Positions 17,336 to 26,649 of a stretch of DNA of 41,098 nt are shown here, piece after piece; position 1 is the stretch's first letter, and every line of letters begins with the position of its first letter. A program made the position numbers and the translations under genes. Origin of the DNA: an uncultured Lentisphaerota bacterium (GTDB taxonomy: Bacteria > Verrucomicrobiota > Lentisphaeria > Oligosphaerales > CAITYL01); the NCBI GenBank assembly GCA_903894975.1, contig CAITSE010000204.1:1-41098 (forward strand), in the 5' to 3' direction. The notes below the pieces were generated by a model. It ran no database searches. It was not told where the DNA came from and saw only the letters and a list, made by a program, of their open reading frames with translations.

Positions 17336-17836
17336 ATGAAATACGAGTTGCAGATCACATGCGATGACTACAAGGCGGCCATGCGGCTGCATGTGACGCC
17401 GCGGCGACGCTTCAAAATCGTCCTGTATCCCTTGCTCGCCTTCCTCGCGCTTGCCATTTTTTTTACGTTCAAAAACCTCCTGGCCGGAGAGGGGCGGGGA
17501 TTCTACATGCTGGCCGGCGGGGTTGCGTATTTATTTCTGCTTTTCGAGGTTCTGCTTCCGTATCGCTGGCGGAAAATCTACCGGCAGCAGAAGCTTCTCC
17601 AAAAATCGTTCCAGTACGAATTCACGGCGGACACCTTCCACACGTTTTCGGACTATGGGAATGCGACGCTGCCGTGGGACAAGTTCCACAAATGGCGGGA
17701 GGGCAAGAACGCTTTCCTGGTTTATCAGTCGGACAACCTGTTCCACCTGATCCCGAAGCGGATCTTCGAGAGCCCGGAGGCGCAGGCGCAACTCCGATCT
17801 TATCTGACGGCGAAAATCGGAAACCCGGTGACCTGA
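17336..17836 (+). CDS. YcxB-like family membrane protein
   Basis: Two hydrophobic segments, then FEYxFTADTFHTFSDYGNATLPWDKFHKWREGKNAFLVYQSDNLFHLIPKRIF, typical of a YcxB-like C-terminus. Confidence 0.65.
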   Translation: MKYELQITCDDYKAAMRLHVTPRRRFKIVLYPLLAFLALAIFFTFKNLLAGEGRGFYMLAGGVAYLFLLFEVLLPYRWRKIYRQQKLLQKSFQYEFTADTFHTFSDYGNATLPWDKFHKWREGKNAFLVYQSDNLFHLIPKRIFESPEAQAQLRSYLTAKIGNPVT

Positions 17837-18041
17837 CCCAACACGAGTTGCGCCAAAACCCCGGAGTCCGCACCTAGGCGGACTTGCAGAAGCGTCCCAA
17901 GGCGCGGGACTCCAACCTCCACCCAACCTCAGTTCCGTTCATGTTCCCCGTAGCGGAAGAAGGCGTACGCTCGTCCTTGACACAACCCACGATCTGCTGT
18001 AATTTGATAAGCAATGAATAAGTGGCAGTGGAGTCAATGAG

Positions 18042-18260
18042 ATGAATACGATATTAAATCTGGCAGAGATGAGCAAGGCCGAGAAAATCGGCGCGATGGA
18101 GTCGCTTTGGGCCGATCTCTGTCAAAACGAGAATGAAATCGATTCCCCGGCATGGCATGAGAACATTCTGCAAGACCGGAAGCGGCGGGTCAAAGCCGGC
18201 ACCGAGGCCATCTCGGATTGGCATGTTGCCAAGGCCATGATCCGTAAGGCCGCCCAATGA
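18042..18260 (+). CDS. Putative addiction-module antitoxin component
   Basis: 72 aa: LAEMSKAEKIGAMESLWADLCQNENEIDSPAWHENILQDRKRRVKAGTEAISDW; immediately upstream of and 4-bp overlapping a ParE/RelE-like gene. Confidence 0.8.
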   Translation: MNTILNLAEMSKAEKIGAMESLWADLCQNENEIDSPAWHENILQDRKRRVKAGTEAISDWHVAKAMIRKAAQ

Positions 18261-18592
18261 GAGTGCGGATTCTCGAGTCGGCTGCGCATGATTTGATCGG
18301 CGGCTCGCAGTTCTATGATCGTCAGGAGGCCGGCCTGGGGGAGTATTTCCTCGACTCTCTGTTCTCCGACATTGACAGCCTGCAACTCTACTCTGGCATA
18401 CACGCACGGCACTTCGGAACCTTCCATCGCCTGCTGTCAAAGCGATTCCCCTTTGCCGTGTATTACGAGTTTGAGCAGGACACCGCCATCGTCTATGCCG
18501 TTCTCGACTGCCGATGCGATCCAACTTGGATCAAGAATCAACTCGGCGGCAGGGCAAACAAAACGCTTGCGCCGGACGTGGACACCCGATAG
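18257..18592 (+). CDS. RelE/ParE-family toxin
   Basis: MRVRILESAAHDLIGGSQFYDRQEAGLGEYFLDSLFSDIDSL...RLLSKRFPFAVYYEFEQDTAIVYAVLDCRCDP; ATGA overlap with the antitoxin. Confidence 0.85.
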   Translation: MRVRILESAAHDLIGGSQFYDRQEAGLGEYFLDSLFSDIDSLQLYSGIHARHFGTFHRLLSKRFPFAVYYEFEQDTAIVYAVLDCRCDPTWIKNQLGGRANKTLAPDVDTR

Positions 18593-18769
18593 CCTCCCAA
18601 ATCGATAAGACGGTGAAGACATGGGAGCTTATAACGACCTATTAATTGAAGCGGACCAGAGATCGCGCCATACCGTTGACCCGCCGTCCAAGGTCCCTTC
18701 CCTTTATGTTGGTTCCCCCCACAGACCACAGACCATAGGCCCACCAGCCACAGACCATTCCCCAAAAAA

Positions 18770-19180
18770 ATGCCCGAAACCGACCACACCTGCATCTGCT
18801 GCGGCCGCGACAATCCCATCGGCCTCAAGCTGACCTTCACCTTTCCCACGCCGGACCAGGCCCGGACGGAAGTGGTTCTGCCCGCCCATTTCTGCGGCTG
18901 GAAAAGCCTGGTCCACGGCGGCGTCCTGGCTATGCTCCTGGACGAGGTCATGGCCAAGGCCTGCATCCAGGCCGGGTTCACCGCGGTCACCGCCGAGATC
19001 ACCGTGCGCTACCTCAAACCGGCGCACGTGAACACCCGCCTGACCGTGACCGGCACCATCACCGCCCGCAAACGCCGCATCCTCCATACCTCCGGCGAAA
19101 TCACCACCCCCGACGGCCAACGCCTCGCCACCGCCACGGCCGTATTCGTCGCCCAAACCATGCCGGCCATAACTCCATAG
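18770..19180 (+). CDS. PaaI-type hotdog-fold thioesterase
   Basis: GRDNPIGLKLTF, HFCGWKSLVHGGVLAMLLDEVMAKA, TAEITVRYLKPAHVNTRLTVTGTI. Confidence 0.85.
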   Translation: MPETDHTCICCGRDNPIGLKLTFTFPTPDQARTEVVLPAHFCGWKSLVHGGVLAMLLDEVMAKACIQAGFTAVTAEITVRYLKPAHVNTRLTVTGTITARKRRILHTSGEITTPDGQRLATATAVFVAQTMPAITP

Positions 19181-19384
19181 GCAGTCAAACGTTGAGAGTC
19201 TCCCCTCCCCCTGCGCTTTTCCGCAATCCGGCAGGCGGTATCCATCCCATGGCGTAAGGTGTTTGTCGCGGTTTTTTCCACGGACTGCTACGTTACAGCA
19301 CAAGACGCCGGAAGGAAAGACTCCCGTCCGGAATTTCCGCATCCATGGCGCTATCACGAGGATCGTGACAAACAGGAACCTTCC

Positions 19385-20167
19385 ATGCAAATCGGCATTT
19401 GTACCAGCGTTGACCAGGCCGCGACACTCCGCGAGGTTGGGGTGGACTTCATCGAGGAAAACGTCGGCGGCCTGCTCTGCCCGCTGCAACCGGAAGAGAG
19501 CTTCGCGCCGAACCTGATCCGCGTCCAGGCATCGCCCCTGCCGGTGCTCACGGCCAACTGTTTTCTGCCGGGAACCCTGAAATGCACCGGCCCGGCCGTG
19601 GATGTGGACGCCATCGCGGCTTTTGCCGAAACCACCTTCCGCCGCGCCGCCCTGGCCGGCCTGAAAAATATCGTCTTCGGCAGCGGCGGCGCGCGCCAGG
19701 TGCCGGAAGGGTTTTCCCGGGAAACCGCGTTTGTGCAGTTTGTGGCCGTGCTGAAACGGCTCGGCCCCATCGCGGGGGAGCACGGCATCCGGATCGTTGT
19801 CGAACCGCTCTGCCGCGGCGACTGCAATTTCCTCAACACCCTGGACGAGGGACTGGCCGCCGTGAAAGCCTGCAACCACCCCCAGGTCGGGCTGCTGGCG
19901 GACATCTACCACATGACCCGGAACGGCGAGACCCCCGACGCCATCACCCGCTGCGGCAGCCTGCTCTGGTATATGCACATCGCGGAAAACGCCAAGCGCA
20001 CCGCCCCGGGCGTGGCCGGCGATGACTTCCGGCCCTTCCTCCGTGCCCTGCGGCAGACGGGATACGATTACGTCATCTCCCTGGAATGCTCGGACTTCCA
20101 CATGCCGGGAGATGCCCCCGCCGCCGTTCGCGAACTTCGTCGGCAACTCGCCGATGTCGGGTATTGA
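19385..20167 (+). CDS. Sugar phosphate isomerase/epimerase family (AP-endonuclease 2-like TIM barrel)
   Basis: MQIGICTSVDQAATLREVGVDFIEENVGG, LKNIVFGSGGAR, EHGIRIVVEPLCRGDCNFLNTLDEGLAAVKACNHPQVGLLADIYHM, GYDYVISLECSDF. Confidence 0.82.
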   Translation: MQIGICTSVDQAATLREVGVDFIEENVGGLLCPLQPEESFAPNLIRVQASPLPVLTANCFLPGTLKCTGPAVDVDAIAAFAETTFRRAALAGLKNIVFGSGGARQVPEGFSRETAFVQFVAVLKRLGPIAGEHGIRIVVEPLCRGDCNFLNTLDEGLAAVKACNHPQVGLLADIYHMTRNGETPDAITRCGSLLWYMHIAENAKRTAPGVAGDDFRPFLRALRQTGYDYVISLECSDFHMPGDAPAAVRELRRQLADVGY

Positions 20168-20257
20168 CACTTCCCCATCGCGATCTGAAGATGCCTGCAT
20201 CCGGGAGTCCCGGCGGCCCCCACCCGCTTTGCGCCTCCGTGCCTTCTGTTCAACCGC

Positions 20258-22342
20258 TCACTCATCCATCCCGGGGTCGGTGGAGAAAAGCTGGCGGCGG
20301 CAGGGCGGGAGGGATTCGAGGAACGCCTTGCCGTAGCTGGTGGTCCGGATGCGGTGATCCAGGATCACGACAATGCCGCGGTCGGTCCGGCTGCGGATGA
20401 GCCGGCCGAAGCCCTGGCGCAGTTTAAGGATGGCCTCCGGCAGGGAATATTCCCAGAACGGTCGCCCGCCGCGGCGTTCGATCAGTTCGTGGCGCGCCTG
20501 GACCAGGGGATGGTCCGGCACCTGGAACGGCAGACGGACCAGGATAACGTTGACCAAGGCGTCGCCGGGCACGTCCACGCCGGTCCAGAAACTGTCGGTG
20601 CCGAAGAGGACGCTCTTGGGCGTGGAGCGGAAATTTTCCAGGAGTTTCGTCCGCGGCAACCCCTCGCCCTGCATGAGCAGTTTCAGGCCGGACTCCTGGA
20701 AGAACTCGGCCAGACTCGCGCCCAGATCCTGCATCATGCGATAGCTGGTGAACAGGACAAAGGCGTGCCCCTGGGTCATGAGAAGGAAGCGCTTGATCTG
20801 ACCGGCGGCGGCGTCCAGAAATTCGGCCGAGTTCGGAGCCGGCATGTCCATGGGCAGCCAGAGCGTGACCTGGCTGGGGAAGTCGAACGGCGAGTCGAGC
20901 ATGACTGCCGCCGCGTCATCCGCGCCGATCCGCCGTTGGAAATAGGCGAGCGAATTGCGCACGGCCAGCGTGGCGCTGGTGAGCACCACGGGGAAGTCCT
21001 GGTTGAACAGACAAGCCTTCAGCAACGGCCCGACCTCGACCGGTGCCGCGACCAGGGCCAAGCTGCGGCCGCGGGAGCCCTGGCGCTCCGTCCAATAGAC
21101 ATGGTCCGCCAGGGTCATGTTGCAGAATTGGTGGAAGCCTTCGCGATATTCTTCGATCTGGTTCTGCACCGCGCGCATTTCCTGAGCCCGGGCCGGATCG
21201 GTGTCCGCCTTGGCGACGCGGGCCACGGCTTCGGCGGCGCGCTCCAGCGGTTCCGCCAGCAGGTCGGGGATGACGCCGGCCTCGACATAGCGCCGGGGAT
21301 TGCTCTGCGGCGCCTCGTCGAGCCAGGTAAAAATCAGGCGGTACACCCGTTCGGCGTGTTCAGCGGCGCGGACCACGGCGTCACGGGCCTCGTGCAGCTT
21401 TGGATCCGCCAGAAGGCCGCGGTGGCGTTCGGGATTATAAAGACGGAACAGGCTCTTACGCAGGCCATAAGATGTCAGGTGCAACCCCAAATGCATGGCC
21501 GCGGTGTCTTCGACCGTGTGTGCTTCATCCAGCACCACAGCGGCGTAGCGCGGCAGGATGCCGGCGTCAGGATCTCCGGCGGCCCGGCGCATGCCAAGAT
21601 CGCTAAAAAACAGCGCGTGATTGGCCACGATCAGATCGGCGGTCAACAGTTTGCGGCGGGCCTTGAACAGGAAGCACGCCTGATAGTGCGGGCAGTTCTG
21701 GGCCAGGCAATTGCCGGGCTCGCAACAGACCGTCTCCCAGACGGCGTGCGGCACCTCGTAGGTCAGATCGCTGCGGGAGCCGCCGGCCGTGGTTTCCGCC
21801 CAGGGCCGGAGTTTTTCCAGGTCGGGAAGCAACTCTTCGGAAGGCAGATACAGATTCGCTTCCCCGCCGAGCACGGCGTTGAGCCGGCGCAGGCAGAGGT
21901 AGTTGGCCCGCCCCTTGGCCAGAGCCGTGCGGAAAGGCACGCCCAGAAGCTTGGCCAGCAGCGGCGCATCCTTGTCCAGGATCTGTTCCTGGAGGCTGAT
22001 GGTGTGGGTGCTGACCACCACCGGTTTCTTCGCGGCCAGGGCGAAGAGGATGGCGGGCACCAGATAGGCGAAGGTCTTGCCCACGCCGGTCGGCGCTTCC
22101 ACGCAGAGATGAGCGCCGCCCTCAAACGCCTGGGCCACATGCAGGGCCATGGCGGCCTGCTGTGGCCGCGGTTCGTAAGGCCGGCCGCCGTGCCGTTCCG
22201 CCTCCCGCAGCGGCGAACCCTCGCCGAAAAATTCGGCCGTCGCCCGCGAAATCGCCGGGGTCACGGCGACCGGCGCGGGGCCGGTCGCTTCCGCGTCCGG
22301 GAGCACCTCGTCCGCCGCTTGGATGTCTGGCCATTCGATCAT
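20258..22342 (-). CDS. dinG: DinG-family ATP-dependent helicase (XPD-like, Fe-S cysteines)
   Basis: YEPRPQQAAMALHVAQAF, CVEAPTGVGKTFAYLVP, CCEPGNCLAQNCPHYQACFLFKAR, VLDEAHTVEDTA, FGTDSFWTGVDVPGDALVNVILVRLPF, GFGRLIRSRTDRGIVVILDHR. Confidence 0.92.
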   Translation of the reverse strand: MIEWPDIQAADEVLPDAEATGPAPVAVTPAISRATAEFFGEGSPLREAERHGGRPYEPRPQQAAMALHVAQAFEGGAHLCVEAPTGVGKTFAYLVPAILFALAAKKPVVVSTHTISLQEQILDKDAPLLAKLLGVPFRTALAKGRANYLCLRRLNAVLGGEANLYLPSEELLPDLEKLRPWAETTAGGSRSDLTYEVPHAVWETVCCEPGNCLAQNCPHYQACFLFKARRKLLTADLIVANHALFFSDLGMRRAAGDPDAGILPRYAAVVLDEAHTVEDTAAMHLGLHLTSYGLRKSLFRLYNPERHRGLLADPKLHEARDAVVRAAEHAERVYRLIFTWLDEAPQSNPRRYVEAGVIPDLLAEPLERAAEAVARVAKADTDPARAQEMRAVQNQIEEYREGFHQFCNMTLADHVYWTERQGSRGRSLALVAAPVEVGPLLKACLFNQDFPVVLTSATLAVRNSLAYFQRRIGADDAAAVMLDSPFDFPSQVTLWLPMDMPAPNSAEFLDAAAGQIKRFLLMTQGHAFVLFTSYRMMQDLGASLAEFFQESGLKLLMQGEGLPRTKLLENFRSTPKSVLFGTDSFWTGVDVPGDALVNVILVRLPFQVPDHPLVQARHELIERRGGRPFWEYSLPEAILKLRQGFGRLIRSRTDRGIVVILDHRIRTTSYGKAFLESLPPCRRQLFSTDPGMDE

Positions 22343-22411
22343 GGGAAATCACAGGCGTCCCGGAGGGGCGTCCATGGCTGTTTTTTATCAGTCAAATGTA
22401 GGGGGGCGGGA

Positions 22412-24877
22412 TCAAAGTTCAAGCCCCGGCCGCAGCGAGATCCGGGCCGCAGCTTGCGGGTCCCGGTCGCGCAGCCAGTGACGCCAATCCTCGAACAGCA
22501 GGAGCGGCGGCCGCGTCCAGGGCGCGGCGGCCGCGTCCCCCACGGCCGCCTGACGATCGGCCAGCAGCACGTTCCGCGTCTTGAACATGGGCGCCGGGAA
22601 GGGGATTTCGAGGGTGCCGGATTCGGCCGGGAGCCCGCCCGCGGCCAAAAGGGTGAACACGCCCGTTGCGGGCTCGATCCAGCCGGCGTCACCGCCCCCG
22701 GCGCGACGCACGAGAAACCTGGGCCGCCCTGCCCCCGTCTGCGGCCGCCAGACCGCCGTCAACCAGCCGGCCTGACGCAGCAACCGGGCAGCCGGCACCC
22801 GCAGCGCTTCCAGTTGGCCGCGTCCCGCCGCCAGCAATGCCACCGGTCCGGCCGCACCATGGGTCGCGGCCAGCAATGCCGACGCCTGAACCCGGCGCCA
22901 GAACAGCAAGTCTGCCGCATCCAAATTTTCTTCCTGCAAACGTGGCGGCACCAAGCCAGCCCCGGCCAGTTGGAAAAACACCGGATCCGGCAACACATCA
23001 CCAAGCCCGGGATCACTCCACTCCCGGCCGACGGCCAGGGCCGTAACCTCATCACCGACTTGCAACGCCGCCAGCCAGCGCCCGCGCAACCGCCGGCAGA
23101 CACCCGTTCCGAGCTTGATCTCGGCCAGGCGTGCGTCCAGAAGAACCACACGATCCGCCATTTCCCGCGCCGCATCCAGCCGGCCGGTGGCCAAGCTTCC
23201 GATCAGCAGCCGTCGCGCCGCCAGCGGAGAAAACGGGTACAGTTCGGCCTCCCGGCGGAAAAACTCCCAGGCGTCGCCGTGCCGGCCGAGGGCGCCCAGC
23301 GCCGCGCCGATCTCGCCATTGAGATGGGCAAAGTCCGGCTCCAGGCGCCGCGCGGCGCTCAGGTATGGCAGGGCCAGACGCGAATCCCGCAGCGCGTTCG
23401 CCGCTTTCATCCCGGCCAGGGTCTGGGCTTCCACCGAATACGGGTTCCACAACCCCGCCCTGGCAAAGGCGGCAAAGGCGACATCTTCCTGCCCGTTGCG
23501 TTCCGCGATCCAACCGGTGCGGACCCATGACGAGGCCATCACCAACCGTGCACCCCAGGACAGGCCGAACAGGGCCGCCGCCACCATCACGCCGCGCGCC
23601 GTCCAAACGCGCCAGGCGGCCGGCGCGAACGCCGGGACCGCGGAAACCGCACCGCTCCCCGCCGGCAACAGCCGTTCCCGCCAGAGCCAGCCCAGGAACA
23701 ACAGCCCGGCCAAGCACCCCGGCGGCTGAACCAGCGTCTTATCAAACAACGCGGTGCCGGCGATCATCCAGGCGCCGAAATGGGCAGCGCGCAAAACCGG
23801 ATCCCGGGGCGGCGGCGCCAGTAGCGGTATCAGCAAGAACAACCAAAGCAACGCCGCGGGAATCCCCAACTCCGCGGCCAGACGCAGCAGTTCGTTGTGG
23901 GGATGTTCGGTCACAGGCGCGGCCACGGGCCGAGCCTTGTGCGCCACGGTCTTATACACGACAAATTCACGCCGAAAATTGCCCGGACCGACTCCGGTCA
24001 GCGGATGATCGGCAATCATCTTGACGGTGGCAGCCCACATGGGCAGGCGGATGTCCCGATCCACGGCCGCGGCCACCTGGTTCCCCCGCCACAGCACGGC
24101 CACGGCCGCGAGGCCGCCGGCCAGCAGCAGAAACAGCAGCCCGCGCCGCAGCGGTTGGAAGCGCGCCAGCAGGCCGTGAAGCACCGCATACGCTCCCAGG
24201 CAAAGCCATACCGCCCGGCTCTCCGACTTCCAGGCCAGGGCCAGCGCCGCCGCGCCGGCAATGGCGGCCAAGGTCCACCGCGCGACGTTCCCGAAACGTT
24301 CCGCGCCTTTGATCTCCGCCCCCGCCAGCAGCGCCCATGGCGCCAGCGCCAGGGTCAGGGTTCCGGCCCAGTTCCGGTTGCCGGCCAGGCCAACGGTTTC
24401 AAAACCGGCATGCCACTGCCACGCCCCGTGCAGCAGGTTGGCCAGCCATAGCCCGGCCAGGAGAAAAGTCCAGCCCCGTCCGGGACCTGTCCACGGCGCC
24501 AGCGCCACAGCCAGCGGCACGGCATACAGCGCCAGCGTTTCGAGCGCGGACTGAGGTTCGGCGGTGCGCCGCCAAAAGGCCAGAGCCAGAGTCCAGACCG
24601 CCACCAGCAGAAAACCCGCCACCATCCACCAGGCCTGCCGTACCCCGGCGACGGCGACGCCACCGGCATCCGTCCGCCGGAACTCCCGCGCCAGCAACCA
24701 GGCGCAGGCAGTCAACCCCGCCCAGAACAGCACCGGCGCCTGCAAGTAAAACACCAGTCCTGAACCGGTCGTGACCGGACACACCAAGGCCAGCGGGTAT
24801 GCCCCAAACAGCAGCAGCGCCGCCAGCCCCCAGAAAGCCCATCCCGGCAGCCGCGATAAAATCCGTGAAAAGATCAT
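22412..24877 (-). CDS. O-antigen ligase / polymerase (Wzy_C-like) membrane protein with TPR-like region and uncharacterised C-terminal extension
   Basis: Multi-TM N-terminus, ADHPLTGVGPGNFRREF, EHPHNELLRLAAELGIPAALLWLFLLI; helical repeats; about 200 aa of unassigned C-terminus. Confidence 0.82.
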   Translation of the reverse strand: MIFSRILSRLPGWAFWGLAALLLFGAYPLALVCPVTTGSGLVFYLQAPVLFWAGLTACAWLLAREFRRTDAGGVAVAGVRQAWWMVAGFLLVAVWTLALAFWRRTAEPQSALETLALYAVPLAVALAPWTGPGRGWTFLLAGLWLANLLHGAWQWHAGFETVGLAGNRNWAGTLTLALAPWALLAGAEIKGAERFGNVARWTLAAIAGAAALALAWKSESRAVWLCLGAYAVLHGLLARFQPLRRGLLFLLLAGGLAAVAVLWRGNQVAAAVDRDIRLPMWAATVKMIADHPLTGVGPGNFRREFVVYKTVAHKARPVAAPVTEHPHNELLRLAAELGIPAALLWLFLLIPLLAPPPRDPVLRAAHFGAWMIAGTALFDKTLVQPPGCLAGLLFLGWLWRERLLPAGSGAVSAVPAFAPAAWRVWTARGVMVAAALFGLSWGARLVMASSWVRTGWIAERNGQEDVAFAAFARAGLWNPYSVEAQTLAGMKAANALRDSRLALPYLSAARRLEPDFAHLNGEIGAALGALGRHGDAWEFFRREAELYPFSPLAARRLLIGSLATGRLDAAREMADRVVLLDARLAEIKLGTGVCRRLRGRWLAALQVGDEVTALAVGREWSDPGLGDVLPDPVFFQLAGAGLVPPRLQEENLDAADLLFWRRVQASALLAATHGAAGPVALLAAGRGQLEALRVPAARLLRQAGWLTAVWRPQTGAGRPRFLVRRAGGGDAGWIEPATGVFTLLAAGGLPAESGTLEIPFPAPMFKTRNVLLADRQAAVGDAAAAPWTRPPLLLFEDWRHWLRDRDPQAAARISLRPGLEL

Positions 24878-25013
24878 GATGACTTAAGATAAGACCTGAT
24901 CCGGGACTGACGAACCGATCAGGATTAGACTGCCGCCGGCTGCCGCGGCGGAGTATATTGCTTTTGCTCTTCCCGTTCCTCAACCACGACCTTTACGGAC
25001 CGGAATTTACGGC

Positions 25014-26370
25014 ATGCCCCAGGACGACGCCGGCCGCAGCCGCCTTTATTCAACCGCCCTTCCCGAACCACCCAAGGCCCTGCTGGTGGCCCTGGAAATG
25101 CTGGGCGGGGAACCGGAACCCGGCAGCACCCCCGCCGACCTGCTGGCCGAACTCGGGCAACTCGCCACCACCCTCGGCATGCGCACCGCGGAACCGCTGG
25201 TGGTGCGCATCCGCGAACCCCAGAGCGGGTTCCTGGTCGGTTCCGGCAAGGCGCAGGAAATCATTGCCCGGGCCAAGGCCGAGGGCGCCGAGGTGATCGT
25301 CTTGACGATCCGCTCTCGCCCTCCCAGCAGCGCAACTGGGAAAAACTCGCCGGCATGCCGGTTATTGACCGGCAGGAAGTCATCCTGGACATCTTCGGCC
25401 GGCACGCCCGTTCCCGCGTCGCCGTCCTGCAGGTGGCCCTGGCCAGGGCCCGGTACGATCTGCCGCGACTGAAACGCCGCTGGGTCCACTTTTCCCGGCA
25501 GCGCGGCATGCGCGGCGGCTTGGGCGGCCGCGGCGAGGGCGAGCAGCAGATCGAAATGGACTACCGCCAGGTCAAACGCCGCATCACCCTGCTCCAAGCC
25601 CAGCTCAAAGAAACCTTCCACACCCGTGCCCTGCAGCGTTCGCTCCGCCGCCGTCGCGGCGCCCCCGTCGCCGCCATCGTCGGCTACCTAATGCCGGCAA
25701 ATCCTGCCTGTTCAACGCCCTGACCGACGCGGGCGTCCTGGTCCAGGACCAGCTCTTCGCCACGCTGGACCCCACCGTCCGCCGCCTCCGCCTGCCCGGA
25801 CGCCAGGACCTGCTGCTCACCGACACCGTCGGCTTCATCCGCAAACTGCCGCACCAGTTGATCGAAGCGTTCAAGGCCACCCTGGAAGAAGTCGCCGAAG
25901 CCGACTTTCTCATTGAAGTCCTGGACGCCTCCAGCCCGGCCGTCGAAGCGCACCATGTCACCACCGGCGAGGTTCTGCGCGAGATTAAGGCCGACCTGCT
26001 TCCGACCATCACCGTCTTCAACAAGAGCGACCGGATTCCCGACCCCCTGGAACTCCACCGCATCCGGCGGAAACATCCAGACGCCGTCTTCGTTTCCGCC
26101 CGCACCGGCGATGGCCTCAACCGCCTGCAGGAACGGCTGACCGCCCAGCTCGCCCATGCCCGGCGCTACCTGGAACTGCTCCTGCCTCCGGACCGCTACG
26201 ACCTGCTCGCCCTCCTGCACCGCTCCGCCCAGGTCGAACGGCTCGAATATGTGGAAAGCGGCATCGAAGTCGATGCCTCCATCCCTCTCCCCCTCTGCCA
26301 CCAATTCCAGTCCCACCTCCGCCCGCCGGGGAATGGCTCTATTCAGGAACAAAGGGACAACCTTTTTTGA
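25014..26370 (+). pseudogene. hflX: HflX-type GTPase interrupted by two -1 frameshifts (or sequence errors)
   Basis: Three consecutive frames: 25014 (VRIREPQSGFLVGSGKAQEIIARAKAEGAEVIV), 25355 (MPVIDRQEVILDIFGRHARSRVAVLQVALARARYDLPRL), then LFNALTDAGVLVQDQLFATLDPTVRRLRLPGRQDLLLTDTVGFIRKLPHQLIEAFKATLEE. Breaks at about 25303 and 25687. Confidence 0.88.
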
Positions 26371-26649
26371 TTCCGGATCCATTTTGCTACTCCTGTGGTT
26401 TTTCAGGAGAACAAACCCTCGTCGTTTCCCGGCCTCGTCAGCGCTTCCATAATTCGTAATACCCATATTTCCTGATATTACGTTTTAAAATTTATTTTGA
26501 CAATTCGCCTTGCGCGCTGGCCGAATCCCTTTATTTTTAATTAAACGATTCATTTGATGGCGGCGGACATCCGCCGGTCTCTCATGCGATCCGATCATGT
26601 TGCACACTGTTATTACGTATCCCCTTCAACCCAAACAGGAAACCCGTTA

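Noticed and set aside
20354-23530. 1058-aa plus-strand ORF
   Set aside because: Antisense to the DinG-like helicase and O-antigen ligase genes; composition is the mirror of the real genes.
26497-26540. TTGACA at 26497-26502 as a promoter for the giant GH gene
   Set aside because: No convincing -10 box at 16-18 nt spacing, so not called as a promoter.
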